A stretch of 64,000 nucleotides of DNA from Cycas panzhihuaensis (taxonomy: Eukaryota > Cycadophyta): the NCBI GenBank assembly GCA_023213395.1, contig CM041465.1, forward strand, positions 133,493,741 through 133,557,740, written 5' to 3'. Positions within the stretch are counted from its first letter, which is position 1; each line of letters begins with the position of its first letter. The translations under genes and the position numbers were made by a program. Below the pieces are notes generated by a model. That model worked only from the letters and a program-made list of their open reading frames with translations. It was not told the DNA's origin and did not search any database. Below, piece after piece: positions 34,790 to 46,993 of the stretch.

Positions 34790-35254
34790 TTTATCTATTA
34801 CTTGCTTGATTGGTTAAAAGAGGTTGATTTTTTCATATGCATATCTCTTCTGCATCTTCATCTTATTCATCTTTAATACTAGATAAACAAATTCAATATC
34901 AGACTTTGTATCAAAATTCTTTTTAAGAACCTTGAGGACTTTCCAAGTTATATCATGTTGTTCTTTATCAATTAGATTGTGTAAAGAGTGATTAGTCACC
35001 AATAGAATACCTACACAAATCTTCTCATCCTTGATCTCATTTTATAATTTACCTATAGGATCTGCTAGAGCTATAGGTGGCATTCCTCCAGAGGCAGGTA
35101 CCGTTGTTGTCGTAGAGATGACAAGTGTAAGCTATATATAGGCTCTCCAAAGGCCTTCATACTTAGCAACATTCTTGACTCCTGTATACCATAGATCCCA
35201 ATTATCTTTCCCTTTTAAGATGTAGTTTACATTCTACTTAAATTAAGAAGACAT
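34790..35254 (-). pseudogene. Copia-2 gag, N-terminal part
   Basis: The start codon complement lies at 35252-35254. The frame then reads NYILKGKDNWDLWYTGVKN with early stops, the usual NY..W opening of copia gag. Further on, TNHSLHNLIDKEQHDITWKV is the copia gag block normally followed by EAW-type text. It is cut at 34790 by Gypsy-1 and resumes at 28766. Gag would build the particle; this copy cannot. Confidence 0.8.
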
Positions 35255-37015
35255 GGTGAAGATGATAAAGTAAAAAAGATAGTGAAGAAATAGTAAACAA
35301 AATTTTCACTTACACATGTGGTTGATACACCTAACACAGGAAGGAGTAATATGATTAAGTATAAAGTAATAATAATAGGCCACTAATACTTATGGAAAAT
35401 ACTCTTGACATAATAGGATTTGATGATATGTATAAACGACAATATAAAGATCATAAAGATAAATAATATGTCATGTGATCATAAAATCAAGATTACGCCC
35501 ATGTAGAGGCTAGCATGTGAATGCACATAACTAAAAAACCAAGTCTAATGTAGGATGTGTAATCAAACCCAAAACTCTATTTCAAGTCCAAAGTGGTTGA
35601 GGTGTCGATACCTAAAGGGGCTTCTAGTATATGTATTAGGGCCTTCACATGTGATTCCCGCACCTATACTTGGTAATGAAATCCAAGTCACAATAGAGTG
35701 TAAGTACTTCTAGTCCTCACCCAGTTTACCAGTGAGTAGCTATATACCTCCTCTAAAGAGTGAAATGATACATGTGTATCCCACAACTATGATAAATATT
35801 AGATCAGGTATAATTTAATCTTAATTAGAGTTTTCAGTTTTTCTTGGTGGTTATTAGGATTATCCCTAATTGGAGGCCATAGGTATGGCTAACCTGTCCC
35901 TCCACCACTATTTCGATTAAGACAAGACCTAGTATGAAATTCATACCTCTCTTAAGTCTCATACTTCAGTCAATAATGGTTTATTTCAACCAAAGTAAAT
36001 GTGCATACAAGTCAAGAACTAGTAGTATAAGTCATAGGGATAAGATTCCTTTTAGGAAATAATGTAAGTTATTTTCAAATAACTTGAACTAAAAACTAAA
36101 ATGGAAAGATGTCAAATGTACTTGCTTGTCTTCTATGCTTACTTTGTCATTTTTACTACTTTATATGTTACTTTATGCTATATGTGGAAATAGAAAGAGC
36201 ATGTTAGATTTAGCAAGGGAACTAGATATTGCTTCCAATCTAAGGTTTTCTTTACTTTTGTATAATGTTTCCAAATATAATTTTGGAAATTTTAATACAA
36301 AATCTATAAAGGTCCAAAAAGGAGATCAACTTACTACTAAAATATTGATTTTTATAAATCTAGATGCATGTTATTTTATCTTATTTTATGATTTTTTTTC
36401 TACAAAATTTATAAATAATAATAAATGGGTAAAATTTTCTAAAAATTACAAATATAGAGGCATAAATGATGGAATTTAAATTTATGACAAAAAGAAAAAA
36501 GTGTTTAGAATATCGTTTTTGATAAGATAATGAAGTCAAATTTTTGAAAAGACAAATAAATTCTGCCTAAAAAAAACATAAAAGTGTAATCTTACCATAT
36601 TCACTATCTCAAAATCTAAACCTCAATATGTTATAACCTTTATCTTGACACATACATCAGCTTTTCCTTCTATAGTAGCTTTGAAAATGACTAAAAAACT
36701 ACTTGAAATACCCTTGAAATATTTTTTATGGGGTTGAATAGGTAGATTCAGTATCTTTCAAAAAATTATAAAGATCTCATTAACCAATGGATGAAATTTG
36801 ATGATTTTTATCTCAAAATTCTCTAAAGACATAAATCTACTAGATCCCTTGAAAAGGATTTCAGATTTTTAGCTTATATTTTAAGAATTTCATTAAGGAA
36901 AGTGTTGTAGGTAACTCATCTATAAATTTTAACCTTTTATTTTAGCTAAAATTGGTTATTCCAAGCTAAATCTAAAGATGCTCTAGAAGATAAAAATGAT
37001 TCTTTTATCCCTTAT
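35255..37015. other. Unassigned DNA between Copia-2 and Copia-4
   Basis: This stretch should hold the Copia-2 leader and 5' LTR and the end of Copia-4, but I could not match the Copia-2 3' LTR here or find a primer site. The plus-strand frame at 36126-36479 (117 codons, hydrophobic start) matches nothing I know and is probably chance. Confidence 0.4.
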
Positions 37016-37972
37016 ACTCTGAGTAGTATATTTTCAATGTTATAGTATGACCAATCGCTTTCCACATATGTCTAAACCAATCAATCCTACCTATCATATG
37101 CTTAAAAGCTCCTAAACTAATGTACCATACATCTTTGGAACTACTTTAGTTAGCTATCAAGAAAAGTATTTTTCCTATATGAAATGAGCTAGATGATTCA
37201 TCAAAGAGATATCCTCTATCTTCCTTCATTTTCTAATTAGCATGCCATTTGCTACAATTCCTTTTGAAATTGCCTAATTTTTTACAATAAAAACACAACT
37301 TTTGTTAATCTTTTTAAGTGGGAAGTGGTTGTTATTAAGTATCCTTATTAATAATCTTTTTTCCTTTTGATTTAGCTAAATAAACCCTTGAGAATTCTCT
37401 AATACTATCTACTAAAATCTACTCATGTTGTAGAAATAATGCTTCTAACTCATTAAAGAAGGTTTTCTATGCCTTATCTAATAAATAAAAACATATTATA
37501 AAATTATCAAATTTGCTTGACAAGCTTCTAAGAATAGCTCCTATAATATATTTATCATTTATGACTTCTTTGACATCTTCCAATTGATTGCTTATCCTCT
37601 TAACCACCTAAAGATGCTCTGCTTAAGAACATATCATTTTTAAATTGTATAATTAATTATTTAGTATCATGGTCCTTGTATCATTCTTCATTTCAAAGAT
37701 AGAAATAATTGAATCCCATGCCTCTTTAGGTGTCTAATCCTTTTTTACATTTTCTACTAGAGAACTAATGATAAACATGTTTATTAGGCCTAAGGAACAA
37801 TTGAACTTGCCTTTGAATTTTGCCTTTTTCAATGTTATAGTAGCATTTTCATCTAATTTTGATACACTCCCTTGTACCAATGGCCATAGTCTATTCATTC
37901 ATAACAAGTTCATCATTTCATATTTCTAGGTACTATAATTCTTAGCACTAATGAGTTTGTTTGTAGGGGAAA
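37016..37972 (-). pseudogene. Copia-4 gag and start of protease
   Basis: Minus strand from 37972 down: PTNKLISAKNYST, a stop in place of W, KYEMMNLL, the typical copia gag opening; then a UBN2-type gag body with KKAKFKGKF and KEAWDSIISIFEMKND; zinc knuckle CFYCKKLGNFKRNC near 37290-37245 (the His replaced by Asn); then a WYISLGAFKHMIGR segment near 37110, matching the copia protease site WYLDSGASKHMTG with Asp-Ser changed. Integrase and reverse transcriptase are not found below 37015, so the element is truncated. The gag start is cut by Gypsy-2 at 37978; its continuation lies just right of 51179. Confidence 0.8.
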
Positions 37973-37977
37973 ATAGA
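37973..37977. repeat. Target-site duplication of Gypsy-2 (ataga / ataaa)
   Basis: ataga precedes the left LTR and ataaa (51175-51179) follows the right LTR, a 4 of 5 match with one transition. Confidence 0.7.
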
Positions 37978-38373
37978 TGGAAGGGTTCTACAAGTAATAT
38001 GTACTAATTCGATACATAAAGAGAATAAAGAAAGATATTAAATATACAACCAATATATTTCTATTATTTATTTATGTACTACAAATTTCAAAAAGGGACA
38101 TTTACATGAATACCAAAAGATCACTAGATTCATATGATAGTACAATATTACAAATGAACTCTAGATACAACCACCTTCTATAAATATTGGGCCTTGAATA
38201 GGAAATAATGGCCCTTCCTCATAGAATTATCTTAGTGGTAAAAATGATCCTCATTCCTATCAGAGGATATAAGTGACTCATGTACATAAGTTTATAGGAA
38301 GTTCTATCCATCATGTGTCTTGGTCACATGAATTAACAACCCAAATTTTCTAGTGACAGACAATTATATAATA
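37978..38373 (-). repeat. 3' LTR of Gypsy-2
   Basis: It aligns with 50783-51174 (landmarks ccaatatatttctatta, agaggatataagtg, ttggtcacatgaatta). The adjacent purine tract reads aagaaggggagacc on the minus strand (complement 38374-38390). Confidence 0.85.
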
Positions 38374-38390
38374 GGTCTCCCCTTCTTAGA

Positions 38391-39600
38391 TGTTAAGTCC
38401 TCGAAGCTTAGAAGACAAGGATGTTGCTTGAAAAAATCATTTGACTCTTATGTTACATCCTTTAGATCATAACTAAACCATTAAACCAAATGCTCAAAGA
38501 TGGTTCAATCCTAAAAGTGGCATTATCAATTGGCAATGATATAGTTAAGGGAACTATATGAGTAGTTGCTCATTATTAAGGATGAGAAGGATGATCTAAA
38601 GGATAGTATTCTAATCAAGGTATTATTTTAGGCAAGAGACATGGAATATATTATGCATCTTTATGTCTAGCAAGAGTACAAATGTGTAGGCAACTTGACT
38701 AATCTTTCATAAAACTTTATATAGGCCGTAGTAGCAAGGGCTTAGTTTGTGGATTTTGTTGGATTTGAGGCATTACTATTTATATAGCTAAAGATAGAGG
38801 AATATTAGGTCACCAATGGAGAAAGAGCAATCAAAATAGTGGTGATTAAAGAGCTACTTCATACAATTCTATGTATTTGCTTAGGATTTAGTTAATCTCT
38901 TAAAGTTTATGTTGGATAAAAGTAATTTAGAAATTAGTGGTTAGAGTGTGGTGGAATGATTTGGGGTACCCATAAAGAGCTATAAATGGGGATATACTTA
39001 TAGTTAAATTATATGATGAATTATATTAGTATTCAACAAGGGGTAACTAAGAAGTCCACTTAGCTTTATGGTCATAAGTAAAACAATTTAAATACATTTC
39101 TAGTATTTTATTTAAAACTTTTGATTAGCATAAGTTTATGGATGGTAGGTTGTGCTCATATTAAATGAGGTTTTTTATTCTTAAAAGTGTTCTTTCTAGA
39201 GGGAACTAGTGAATTTAAGGTCTTGATCATAAATAATAGAAGAAGGAAATCCATGTAGACAACAAATAGATTAGATGTAGAGATTTGTAATATGGAGTGT
39301 TTTATATGAAGTGTACATTGGAATGAAATGGCTATACTTAGTTATCCTATTAATGATGACCAAGATTGAATTAGATCCAATAGACCTTAGTAGACCTACA
39401 ATAAAATCGATGGCTATGTCTTTTCATTTGCCCTATGAAGGTTTAAGGGCTAGAGGAGACTTCATAGAGATTTAGAGTCCATCTTATTTCTTTGATAAGT
39501 GACACCCTTAGACATAAATGTAAGGATGGTAGACTTTATAAGTGGCCAAAGAAGTCTATATGAATATAGTGGTATGTATTATCAAATCTAGAATGGTGAC
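38391..39600 (-). pseudogene. Gypsy-2 integrase and C-terminus
   Basis: Minus strand from 39600 down: HHSRFDNTYHYI continues the zinc-binding domain interrupted by the Tat-like element, then a CHLSKK remnant of the second Cys pair near 39505, IAIDFIVGL near 39400, VIINRITKYSHFIP (Asp of the catalytic triad changed to Asn) and IIYDQDLKFTSSL. A C-terminal tail runs to about 38400 with no clear chromodomain. Broken by stops. Confidence 0.78.
39596..39600. repeat. Target-site duplication gtgac (Tat-like element)
   Basis: gtgac at 39596-39600 recurs exactly at 46989-46993. Joining the flanks there restores the gypsy reading frame through the conserved H-x-x-x-H zinc-binding region. Confidence 0.92.
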
Positions 39601-40180
39601 TGAAACACATGTGAGTGAGGGTGGAACACAAGTAATAAACTTAGCAACACAAGCCTACGGCATAAATGGCAAGTGTGCAAGGCGAAAGTAAACCTAAGCC
39701 TTACTCAAGGCACTTGTGTGCCTCTTGGATGCAGGTGTGAGGTGTATTGTGATTTCAAATGATATAAAAATGGCTAAACTAGGGCAACACAAGTGTTTGT
39801 ATGTGCATGTATATTGTTTAGGTTTTTCATAGCTAAGGCCTATAGCATGCTACAAAAAGAAACACATATCTATATACATCTATATGCTTTTACTATTTGA
39901 TGAAAACAAAGAGCTACCTTAGCCAAAAATGTAATATTGTCCCATAAGTTTAGGGACTTGCAACTATGTGGTCCTTTCCTTTGTTCAGGCTTTTGAAAAG
40001 AAAGAAACTATGTGAGGACTATTTTGGAAGGTGCTAATGTAATGCATGTATATAAGAAAGAAAAATAAGGGAGCTTCCTTCTTTTTAAGGAATTTTTATA
40101 TTTTCTTGTTTTTCTTTTCCTTTATTTATTATCTTTTTTTTATGCATAAAAGAGAAAACGGGAATAAGCAATATACCTAA
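39601..40180 (-). repeat. Remnant of the Tat-like 3' LTR
   Basis: It aligns with 44678-45265 (landmarks gtgagtgagggtggaacaca, gggcaacacaag, tgtggtcctttcctt). Similarity ends at cctaaa near 40180, where a 10-bp repeat array begins. Confidence 0.85.
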
Positions 40181-40181
40181 A

Positions 40182-40305
40182 TATGACTAGATACAACTAG
40201 GTGCAACCGAGTGTGACCTAATATGGCAACCAAGTATGGCTAGATATGACTAGATACAACTAGGTGTAACCAGGTATGACCTGAGGTATAGCCAAGCATG
40301 AGACT
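40182..40305. repeat. 10-bp tandem repeat array
   Basis: About twelve consecutive decamers resembling tatgactaga, tacaactagg and tatgacctga run without a gap. Two adjacent blocks of about 60 bp are themselves near-identical. The array sits exactly at the broken edge of the 3' LTR. Confidence 0.75.
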
Positions 40306-41449
40306 AAAGCTACGATAATTAAGATACTGTTGGTTTATACTTATGATGGAGCATAGTGCCCCTGTGGGGTAAGATCTCTTCCTATAGAATAGGATGTGGG
40401 TAGTAAAGAAGTATAGTGTGATATCATACCCTGATTAAGGATGATACACATCACAACTAAGAGTAGTTTAAGCTAATTTTAGAGTAAGTTGCTTACATGG
40501 GATGAAATCCTATTAATGGTAAGGATAGAATAAGGTAAATGGATTAATATAATGATATGCCCCTAGTGTAAACTATGCATGATGCTAAACAAAAATAGTC
40601 CGGGCTCGTTTCAAAGCATGGTTGGTAGTTTAGGCTCATACCAGAGCATTGGCCCCCTTTGAGGGAAAAGGTAAGCTAAAAAAACTACCAAATAGGCCCA
40701 CAAAGGGTGTGTCCAAAATAAAAAGAGAGTAAGCCAGTGTGGTTCATGCTCTAACTTAAGGGAAGGAATGGATATAAATGAATGATGGGTAATGGGTACA
40801 TCATGAGACAGTGGTGACTCAAACTGAGGATCTGCGTCACGGGTAGGAAGGGCTTGGCTAGAACCAAGCGATGAAGTGATAGGATATAAGAGATCCCATA
40901 CACACCAAACCTTATTTAGAGTTTGGGGTGGGGGAGTCATGTGGGTCTTGGCATTAGGAAAAGGCCTAGACCGTAAAGGGGTAGCATATGAAGATCATGG
41001 GGTAAATCCCAAATGAGAAATGCATCAAGGAATATTCCTCCAAGTAATTGATCAACTAAAAGATAAAGGTGTAGGTTGGGTTAGGTCTGGTAGCTCATAA
41101 AGATAATTAGGGGTCCTTTGAGATGGACCAAAAGGAGGGGAGACATCATCTTGGGATGGTTCCCTAAGAATATAGGAAATAAGAGCCACTCGTCATGGAG
41201 GGGGCTCATGGCCCTTAGTGTTTAACTTAGGATCACTGAGGATAGCTAGGTAACTATAACTATCTACATCAATAGGTGAACAATAAACCAAATTTGGTTT
41301 AGGTAGAGGTGGATCCTCATAATAGTAGGAATTAGGGCCTTAGAAGAGGGATTTAAGATAAGGATAGGGCTTATTAGGATTGTTATCCCTAGCATCAAAG
41401 ATAGCTTAGCAAGTGGGTGGAGATATTCATGGAGGAGGAGACTCTTGAG
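40306..41449 (-). other. Tat-like element region after protease, unrecognised
   Basis: The minus-strand frame at 40940-40611 (109 codons, proline-rich start, C-terminal FPQRGPMLWYE segment) and its upstream continuation have no domain I know. They occupy the place of the protease to reverse-transcriptase linker. A purine string aaagggggcc (complement near 40650) could be a purine tract, but no LTR start follows that matches the 5' LTR. Confidence 0.4.
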
Positions 41450-41600
41450 TCACAACTCACACCTGTCCCTCATGGATAAATTTGAGTTACCTTCAATGTA
41501 AAGAATAGACTACATCCATGTGGTCCAACTAACGTCATCCTAAGAGAAGGTTATAGTCAATGGAAATATCTAGGATGACAATGTTAATAGGGACAATCTT
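41450..41600 (-). pseudogene. Tat/Athila-type protease fragment
   Basis: Minus strand: VILDISIDYNLLLG near 41590-41540, then a W/H region and LKFIHEGQV near 41470. This is the conserved tail of the retropepsin domain in Tat and Athila elements (F.VLDI...YNLLLGR.W.H...V.STLH..LKF). A stop splits the LLG and W/H blocks. The DTG-type active site upstream is not clear. Confidence 0.7.
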
Positions 41601-42736
41601 ATCTTTGAGAGTGAGTGGTAGGGTCATTGTCCTTAAAGGTGCCTTCTCACTCCTATCATACCCTTAGCATTTCCAAGAGATAGGCTTGAGAGCTTCGATG
41701 CTTAATTTCTCAAACATCTAAATAGGCATAGTGTTAAATGAAGATCCATTGTCTATAACACTCCTCTTCAATGTAAAGTCAGGTGTATCTATAATGATGG
41801 TAAAAGGGTAATGCCAATGGTGCTCTCACTCATTAGTGAGCAATAGATCCCATGGATTAAAGGAGATAATAGATAGGCCACATGATGTGGTGGACATAGA
41901 ATAGATAAGGGCATCCTTTTAGCTAAGGGCCTTAAGGAGAAGAGCTTGTTGCTTAAGGTAACATTATAAGACATCCATCATGGACATACCTATAGACATG
42001 GTGTGAAGTTTTTTTATAATTGAGAAGGTCTTCCCTTTACTCATGGGTTGAGAGATGGTTCTTCTGAAATTGTACCACCCTAAATAAATGGGAATGACTT
42101 TGGGGACAACTGACATCTCTATGGGAGGATTCTCCAAAGAATGTTATTATTGCAAAGTGGAGACCTCTCTGACCATCTTTGTTAGTTATGAGTGAGTAAT
42201 GAGGCATACTTGAGTAGTCTTAAGTAGCTGAATAATCCTCTTGCCCTTGGAATTAGGCCATGGGGGGGAAGGTTATATCATAGGACTCAATGGTGTTGAT
42301 GTATCAACCAGGGCCCTATCCTTAGGTTGACCTAATTGAGGAGGGGGAGGGATACCCTTCTATTAAGTTGGGGGACACCCCCTAGTTCATCAGTTTTAGG
42401 GTTAAGGTGCTTGATCTAATACCTCATAATTAGGGAATAAGTCACAGTGGATTGACTGGTATAAGTTAGGTCTCAGAGTAGATTGTGGTGAAGTGTCACA
42501 GGGTGGAGCCAACTCAAGATATTAGGTCCAATAATGGGCATCATCATGGGTACAATGCATATGCACAAAACACCATATCTTTTCAACAAAGGACTTGGAA
42601 CTTGGTATTTGGGAAGACTCAAGTCCTTCCTTTAATGCCCCTATAGTTTGGGTGATCTGGTGGACTAATCTGTAATCAAATGAGAGAGTTTGTGGATCTA
42701 ATATAGACTAAGTTGGTTGCAACTTCAAGTCCCTAA

Positions 42737-43150
42737 TCATCCACTCAAAAGATCAAATGACATATGTGAGTGGTTATAAGTCTTATCGATGGCACCAACA
42801 AAGGGCTTGGATGAGGGTTGTTGCCCCCTTTGGTCATGTGAGGGAGGTGGTGCCTTGTAATGTGATGCACTATAATTAATCTTCTTTAAACCTACTTGGA
42901 TCTTAATAAATTCCAAGGCTAAGCACGTGGTTATGACCAAGTTGCATGTGGTCGCTCCCATCTTCAAGACCTTAGTGTGAACTCTAAGGCACAAGGCATT
43001 TACAAATATGTCCCTCCTCAAATCCTTAGGTAGTATGGCCTTCGAGGAGTGAAGGAGATCATAGAACCTATAGATGAAGTCTTTGTTAAGCTCATCTACT
43101 CCTTGTTTAAGAGAGATAAGGGCCCTAGTCCCACTCTCAAATGGCCTCAT
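42737..43150 (-). pseudogene. Tat-like gag fragment
   Basis: A 137-codon frame with SLKQGVDELNKDFIYRFYDLL and a following ...FVNALCLRVHTKVLKMG region fits the central retrotransposon gag domain (the LKQ..DE.L..F..RF and F..GL pattern of Tat gag). Flanking frames (43150-43400) continue the domain N-terminally with stops, including text resembling the W+ALPL..SI.SF block. Gag would assemble particles. It is broken upstream and downstream. Confidence 0.7.
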
Positions 43151-43159
43151 GACATCAAA

Positions 43160-44658
43160 ATAGTTAATGAATATATCAACTAATTATTGAAAATAATGAA
43201 TGGAGTGGGCTAGGAAATGGTAAAACCATTTTAGTGCATCCCCCTAAAGTGACCTAGGAAATAGCTTCATGAGTATGTAGTCATATGCCTAATAATCTAT
43301 GCATGCCATGGCAAATGCCCTAACATGGTCTATGGCATTTTATGAGGAAATGCTATTAAATATGGGAACTTCTAGAGGATGAGGGGTAATTTGGTTCTTA
43401 AGGCTTCTTGAAAAGAGGACTAGACCTATAATCCATAATGGGTCATATCCCTAGTTGGATTAGAAGATCATATGGGTTATATAAAGGTTGAGGATAATAT
43501 CCTACTTGAGTAGGATATATGAAGTTCCTAAGATAGGGAGTATGTCACTTTTAGTGGGGCATATAAAGAGGAGTGGCATGAGGCATGCTTCTCGCCTGAT
43601 AGGAAGGAGCCATGCCAGGGGTAAGAATGATAGGGATATGGGGGTGGCTAAGAATAACCTGAACTATTATAATATGGCACGTGATATAAGGGATTAGCTT
43701 GAGTTGTTACCCCTTGGGGAGTGACAGTAAAAAAGGATGGAACCAAATATGCCATGGGTGCCTCTTGATAGGCATGGAAAGGTGAAATTGAATAAGGCAT
43801 CTGAGCAAATAAGTGTGACAAAGGATTTTACCTAAACAGACCTTCAATAAGAGGTGCAACCCCATAGGGATGGAGGAGATCTACCCCATAGGTCAAGAAG
43901 GGGTGAAATCCTCCATGACCTTATTGGTAGGTTGCATATCTTAGTGGGATAGATAATAGAGGGTCCATGTGATGTGGACAAGGCCAAATAGATTATTCTC
44001 TATTATATCCCATATAGCAAGGATGAGCAAGAATAGTTGAAAAAATCAAAGGAACCAATGCCATGATCAGTTGGGGAATCATAGTTTGTAACAATGGAAT
44101 AAAGAAAGTAGATTAGGTTGAGAAAGTTCCTAAGATAAATTAGGTCCCACCCAAAGGAAGGTGTTTATAGAAGGTGATGTGGTAATCACATTTAGAGGAA
44201 TTAATGGTTTAGGAACATGAGCTAGTTCTTGAAGGGGAATGCTTCCAACTTTGTGAGTGGGAGACCCAACTGAGTTTTGATAGAACTCTTCAATCTCATA
44301 GCATGGTTATGCCAAATTACCACCTCAATGGGCAGGGTCTTCATATAGGTATGATGCCTCATGTTGAGGCTAATCATAGGCATAACAATCATAAGCCCAA
44401 TCAAAAGGAAAAGGCTCAACCATTGGTGACTCTTAATCACCTTCTAGAGTAGGTGCGTATGCAATCTTCAAATCCATAGGCAAAAGTCCACATAAGTGAT
44501 AGAAGGAACATTACATTTCACAATTAACTAACATGTATGGACATGAGGAGCGAGGGCAAGAGGTCCTTATATAAATCAAATAAGATGCCTAGAAAGTAAG
44601 AGTGAATAGAAATAAAAGGGATGGGCCTAGATGTACTAAGAAGCTTCTAGTTGGCAAG
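43160..44658 (-). other. Leader and gag N-terminus of the Tat-like element
   Basis: Between the primer site and the recognisable gag lie about 1.5 kb with short frames (for example 44440-44222), proline/tyrosine-rich text and no known domain. Tat elements often carry an extra frame before gag, but I cannot show one here. Confidence 0.45.
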
Positions 44659-44676
44659 TCCCCAGTATGATCACCA
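44659..44676 (-). promoter_or_regulatory. Primer-binding site, tRNA-Arg-like
   Basis: The plus-strand string tccccagtatgatcacca reads TGGTGATCATACTGGGGA on the minus strand, one base from the 5' LTR. The usual Tat/Ogre site is close to TGGCGACTCCACTGGGGA. Confidence 0.7.
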
Positions 44677-44677
44677 A

Positions 44678-46988
44678 TAAAATATGTGTGAGTGAGGGTG
44701 GAACACAAGCAACAAACTTAGCAACACAAACCTAGGGTATGGACGGCAACTGTACAAGGTGAAAGTAAACTTAAGCCTTACACAAGGTGCTTATGCACCT
44801 CTTGGATGTAGGTGTGAGGTGTATTATGCATTTAAATGATATAAAAATGGCTAGAATAGGGCAACACAAGCATTCGTGTATGCATGTAAATGATTTAGAT
44901 TTTTTATAGTGGGGGCCTATGGAATGCTAGAAAAGGAAACACACATCTACATGCATCTATGTGCTTTTTCTATTCAATGAAAATAAAGAGCTACCCTATC
45001 AAAAAATGCAATATTGTCCCATGTATTTAAATACTCATAACAATGTGGTCCTTTCCTTCACTCAGGCTTTCAAAAAGAAAGAAACTATGCAAGGATAATT
45101 TTGGAAGGTGATAATGTGATGCACATGCATAAGAAAAAAAAGAAGGGAGCTTCTTTTTTTTAAGGAATTTTTATATTTTCTTCTCTTTTTTTTCCTTATT
45201 TATTATCTTTTTTTCTTAATACATAAAAAAAAAAAAAGGGAACATGTAATATACTTAAAGAAAAAGATCTACTTTCTTCCCCCCTGCTCCCCACCCTGCT
45301 TTTTGCCCCCCCTTTTTTTCTTTTATTTCCTTCCTTTTTGTTTTATAAACAAGAATCAAATTAAGAGTGGGGAAGGGGAGCGTACTTGGAATGGTGAGCA
45401 TGTTCCTTCAATGCCACTCTCTCTTGATGCAAGGTAGTTGGACTCTCTTGTGACATGACTCAAATGGAAAAGATACAAATCCTAATAAAAATCTGACAAC
45501 ATTTCTGCTTGTTGGACTAACTTATAACAAAAAAAAAAAGAAAAAACATAAATCTACTCAAAGTAAAGCAAACATATACAAAACCCTACAAATTGGCATA
45601 CCTCATATGAATCTTTACTAAGGAGAGCTGATTTGGTGAATGAATCTAAGCTCTAGTTGATAAAAGATCAATCACTTAATCTCTTCTTTCCTATAAGAAG
45701 ACAAAAAACCATAGTTGCAAGCAACCACTAATAACCAAACAAAATCGTACACATGCATTATCTCCTATACATGTTAGTATTAAAATTTATCAAATAAATA
45801 TGCAATCAAATCTAGTAAAAGAGGGTAAAAAGGAGCCTTAGATTGGCCCACATCCCCCAAATATGGTAGACCCTACAAGTTATGCTTAGGTGCCACCTCC
45901 CCCTTACAACAACTTCTTGGACTAATGGAACAACATACAACAAAGGGAGAAAAAGGAAGGATGTCTAAAGAGAAATGATACCAAATATTAAACACCTTAC
46001 CAGATAGCAAAATATAATATGTAAGAAGATGAAAAACTCACCAAAGTAAAAGAGAAAGGATTACCTTGTCCCAAGCGAATGGAGATGGCTAATGGCTAAT
46101 AATGCTCCTCTTAAAGGGTCTCTAATGTTGTTAAGAAGGATGTTTCCAAAGATTCAATGAGCAAATGATGGTGTAGACCAAGGGATGCCTAATTCTCTTG
46201 GAATTTCAAGAGCATAATGATGTGGTCTCACCTCTCAACTTCCTCCCCCCACTTAATAAAAAATTTGGAAGATTTATAAATGAGGATGAAGGTGAGAAAG
46301 GTGGTTTTTAGCCCATAATGTGGAATAAAATAAGGGGCCAAATCCATAAGTCATGCTCATGGATTTGGTTCAAAAACCATATGGGAAGATGTATTTAGGT
46401 ATGATTTGGCTTGTTGAGCTACCAAAATTTGATAGGTGCCATTCTAGGATTGATGTGGGTTGCCTAAGACTAATAGGGGAATAATAAATGAGCTACCTAT
46501 AATCCTTGGACTAATAATGATAGTTTCTTAGGTAAGAAAGATAGTGGTTTGACTGCTAATCAATGTGGGATGTAAAAGAGGTCATGGAACAACCCAAATA
46601 GAGAGAAAAATAGAGGAAAAGGAGTTAATAATCAAAGCAAAATAGGGATAAATGATGCAAAATAAAGGAAATAATGGCAAAACAAGATAAGCAACAAGGT
46701 GAAGTGGCTAAAAAGGGATTGAAAAGACTTTATAGAGGGAGTTAAGCACCTATTCCAACCTAAGAAGTATAATGGTTGACTAATGGCCAACGACCAAAAT
46801 CATGCTCATCATTGACTGGAAAAAAAAAATACATGGGTGACTACATATAACAATTAAGCAAATGAAAGTATAAATATATTATTTATGATCATGATATGTA
46901 AAATCAATGAAATACAAAGCGTAACAAACTATAATTTCATTCATATGTTTTCTACAATGTCTATACCATTCTTGGAAGCTAAGAAACA
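44678..46988 (-). repeat. 5' LTR of the Tat-like element (2.3 kb)
   Basis: On the minus strand it begins TGTTTCTTAGCTTCC next to the gtgac duplication and ends next to the primer site. A TATA-like tttataaatc on the minus strand near 46270 and long pyrimidine/purine runs (45190-45360) lie inside. Only its U5-side 580 bp has a counterpart at 39601-40180. Confidence 0.85.
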
Positions 46989-46993
46989 GTGAC

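Larger units (their letters stand above)
24130..35254 (-). mobile_element. Copia-2, minus-strand copia element split by Gypsy-1
   Basis: The copia domain order is read from right to left: gag start at 35254, gag to 34790, then the Gypsy-1 insertion (28767-34784), then gag tail, protease, integrase, reverse transcriptase and RNase H down to about 24870, a purine tract and a 3' LTR ending at 24409. Without Gypsy-1 the element is about 5.1 kb from gag start to LTR. A matching 5' LTR above 35254 was not found. The left edge of the 3' LTR is approximate. Confidence 0.82.
39601..46988 (-). mobile_element. Tat-like Ty3/gypsy element with truncated 3' LTR
   Basis: A 7,388-bp minus-strand insertion flanked by exact gtgac copies. 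The right (5') LTR spans 44678-46988 (2.3 kb). The left one shares only its last 580 bp (39601-40180). The primer site next to the 5' LTR resembles tRNA-Arg (TGG-GA--CTGGGGA pattern), the type used by Tat/Ogre elements. Gag and a Tat/Athila-type protease are recognisable. Reverse transcriptase, RNase H and integrase are absent. Either a deletion removed pol and most of the 3' LTR, or the family is non-autonomous. Confidence 0.85.

Noticed and set aside
36126-36479. 117-codon plus-strand frame beginning with a hydrophobic segment
   Set aside because: AT-rich composition, rich in Phe, Leu, Asn and Lys, no motif, and it lies in the decayed zone between two minus-strand copia elements.
40182-40305. 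Short regular repeats considered as a CRISPR array
   Set aside because: Units are contiguous decamers without unique spacers, and the DNA is from a eukaryote.
45190-45360. C- and T-rich tract as a splice polypyrimidine signal of a host gene
   Set aside because: It lies within the 2.3-kb LTR of the Tat-like element, and no exons flank it.
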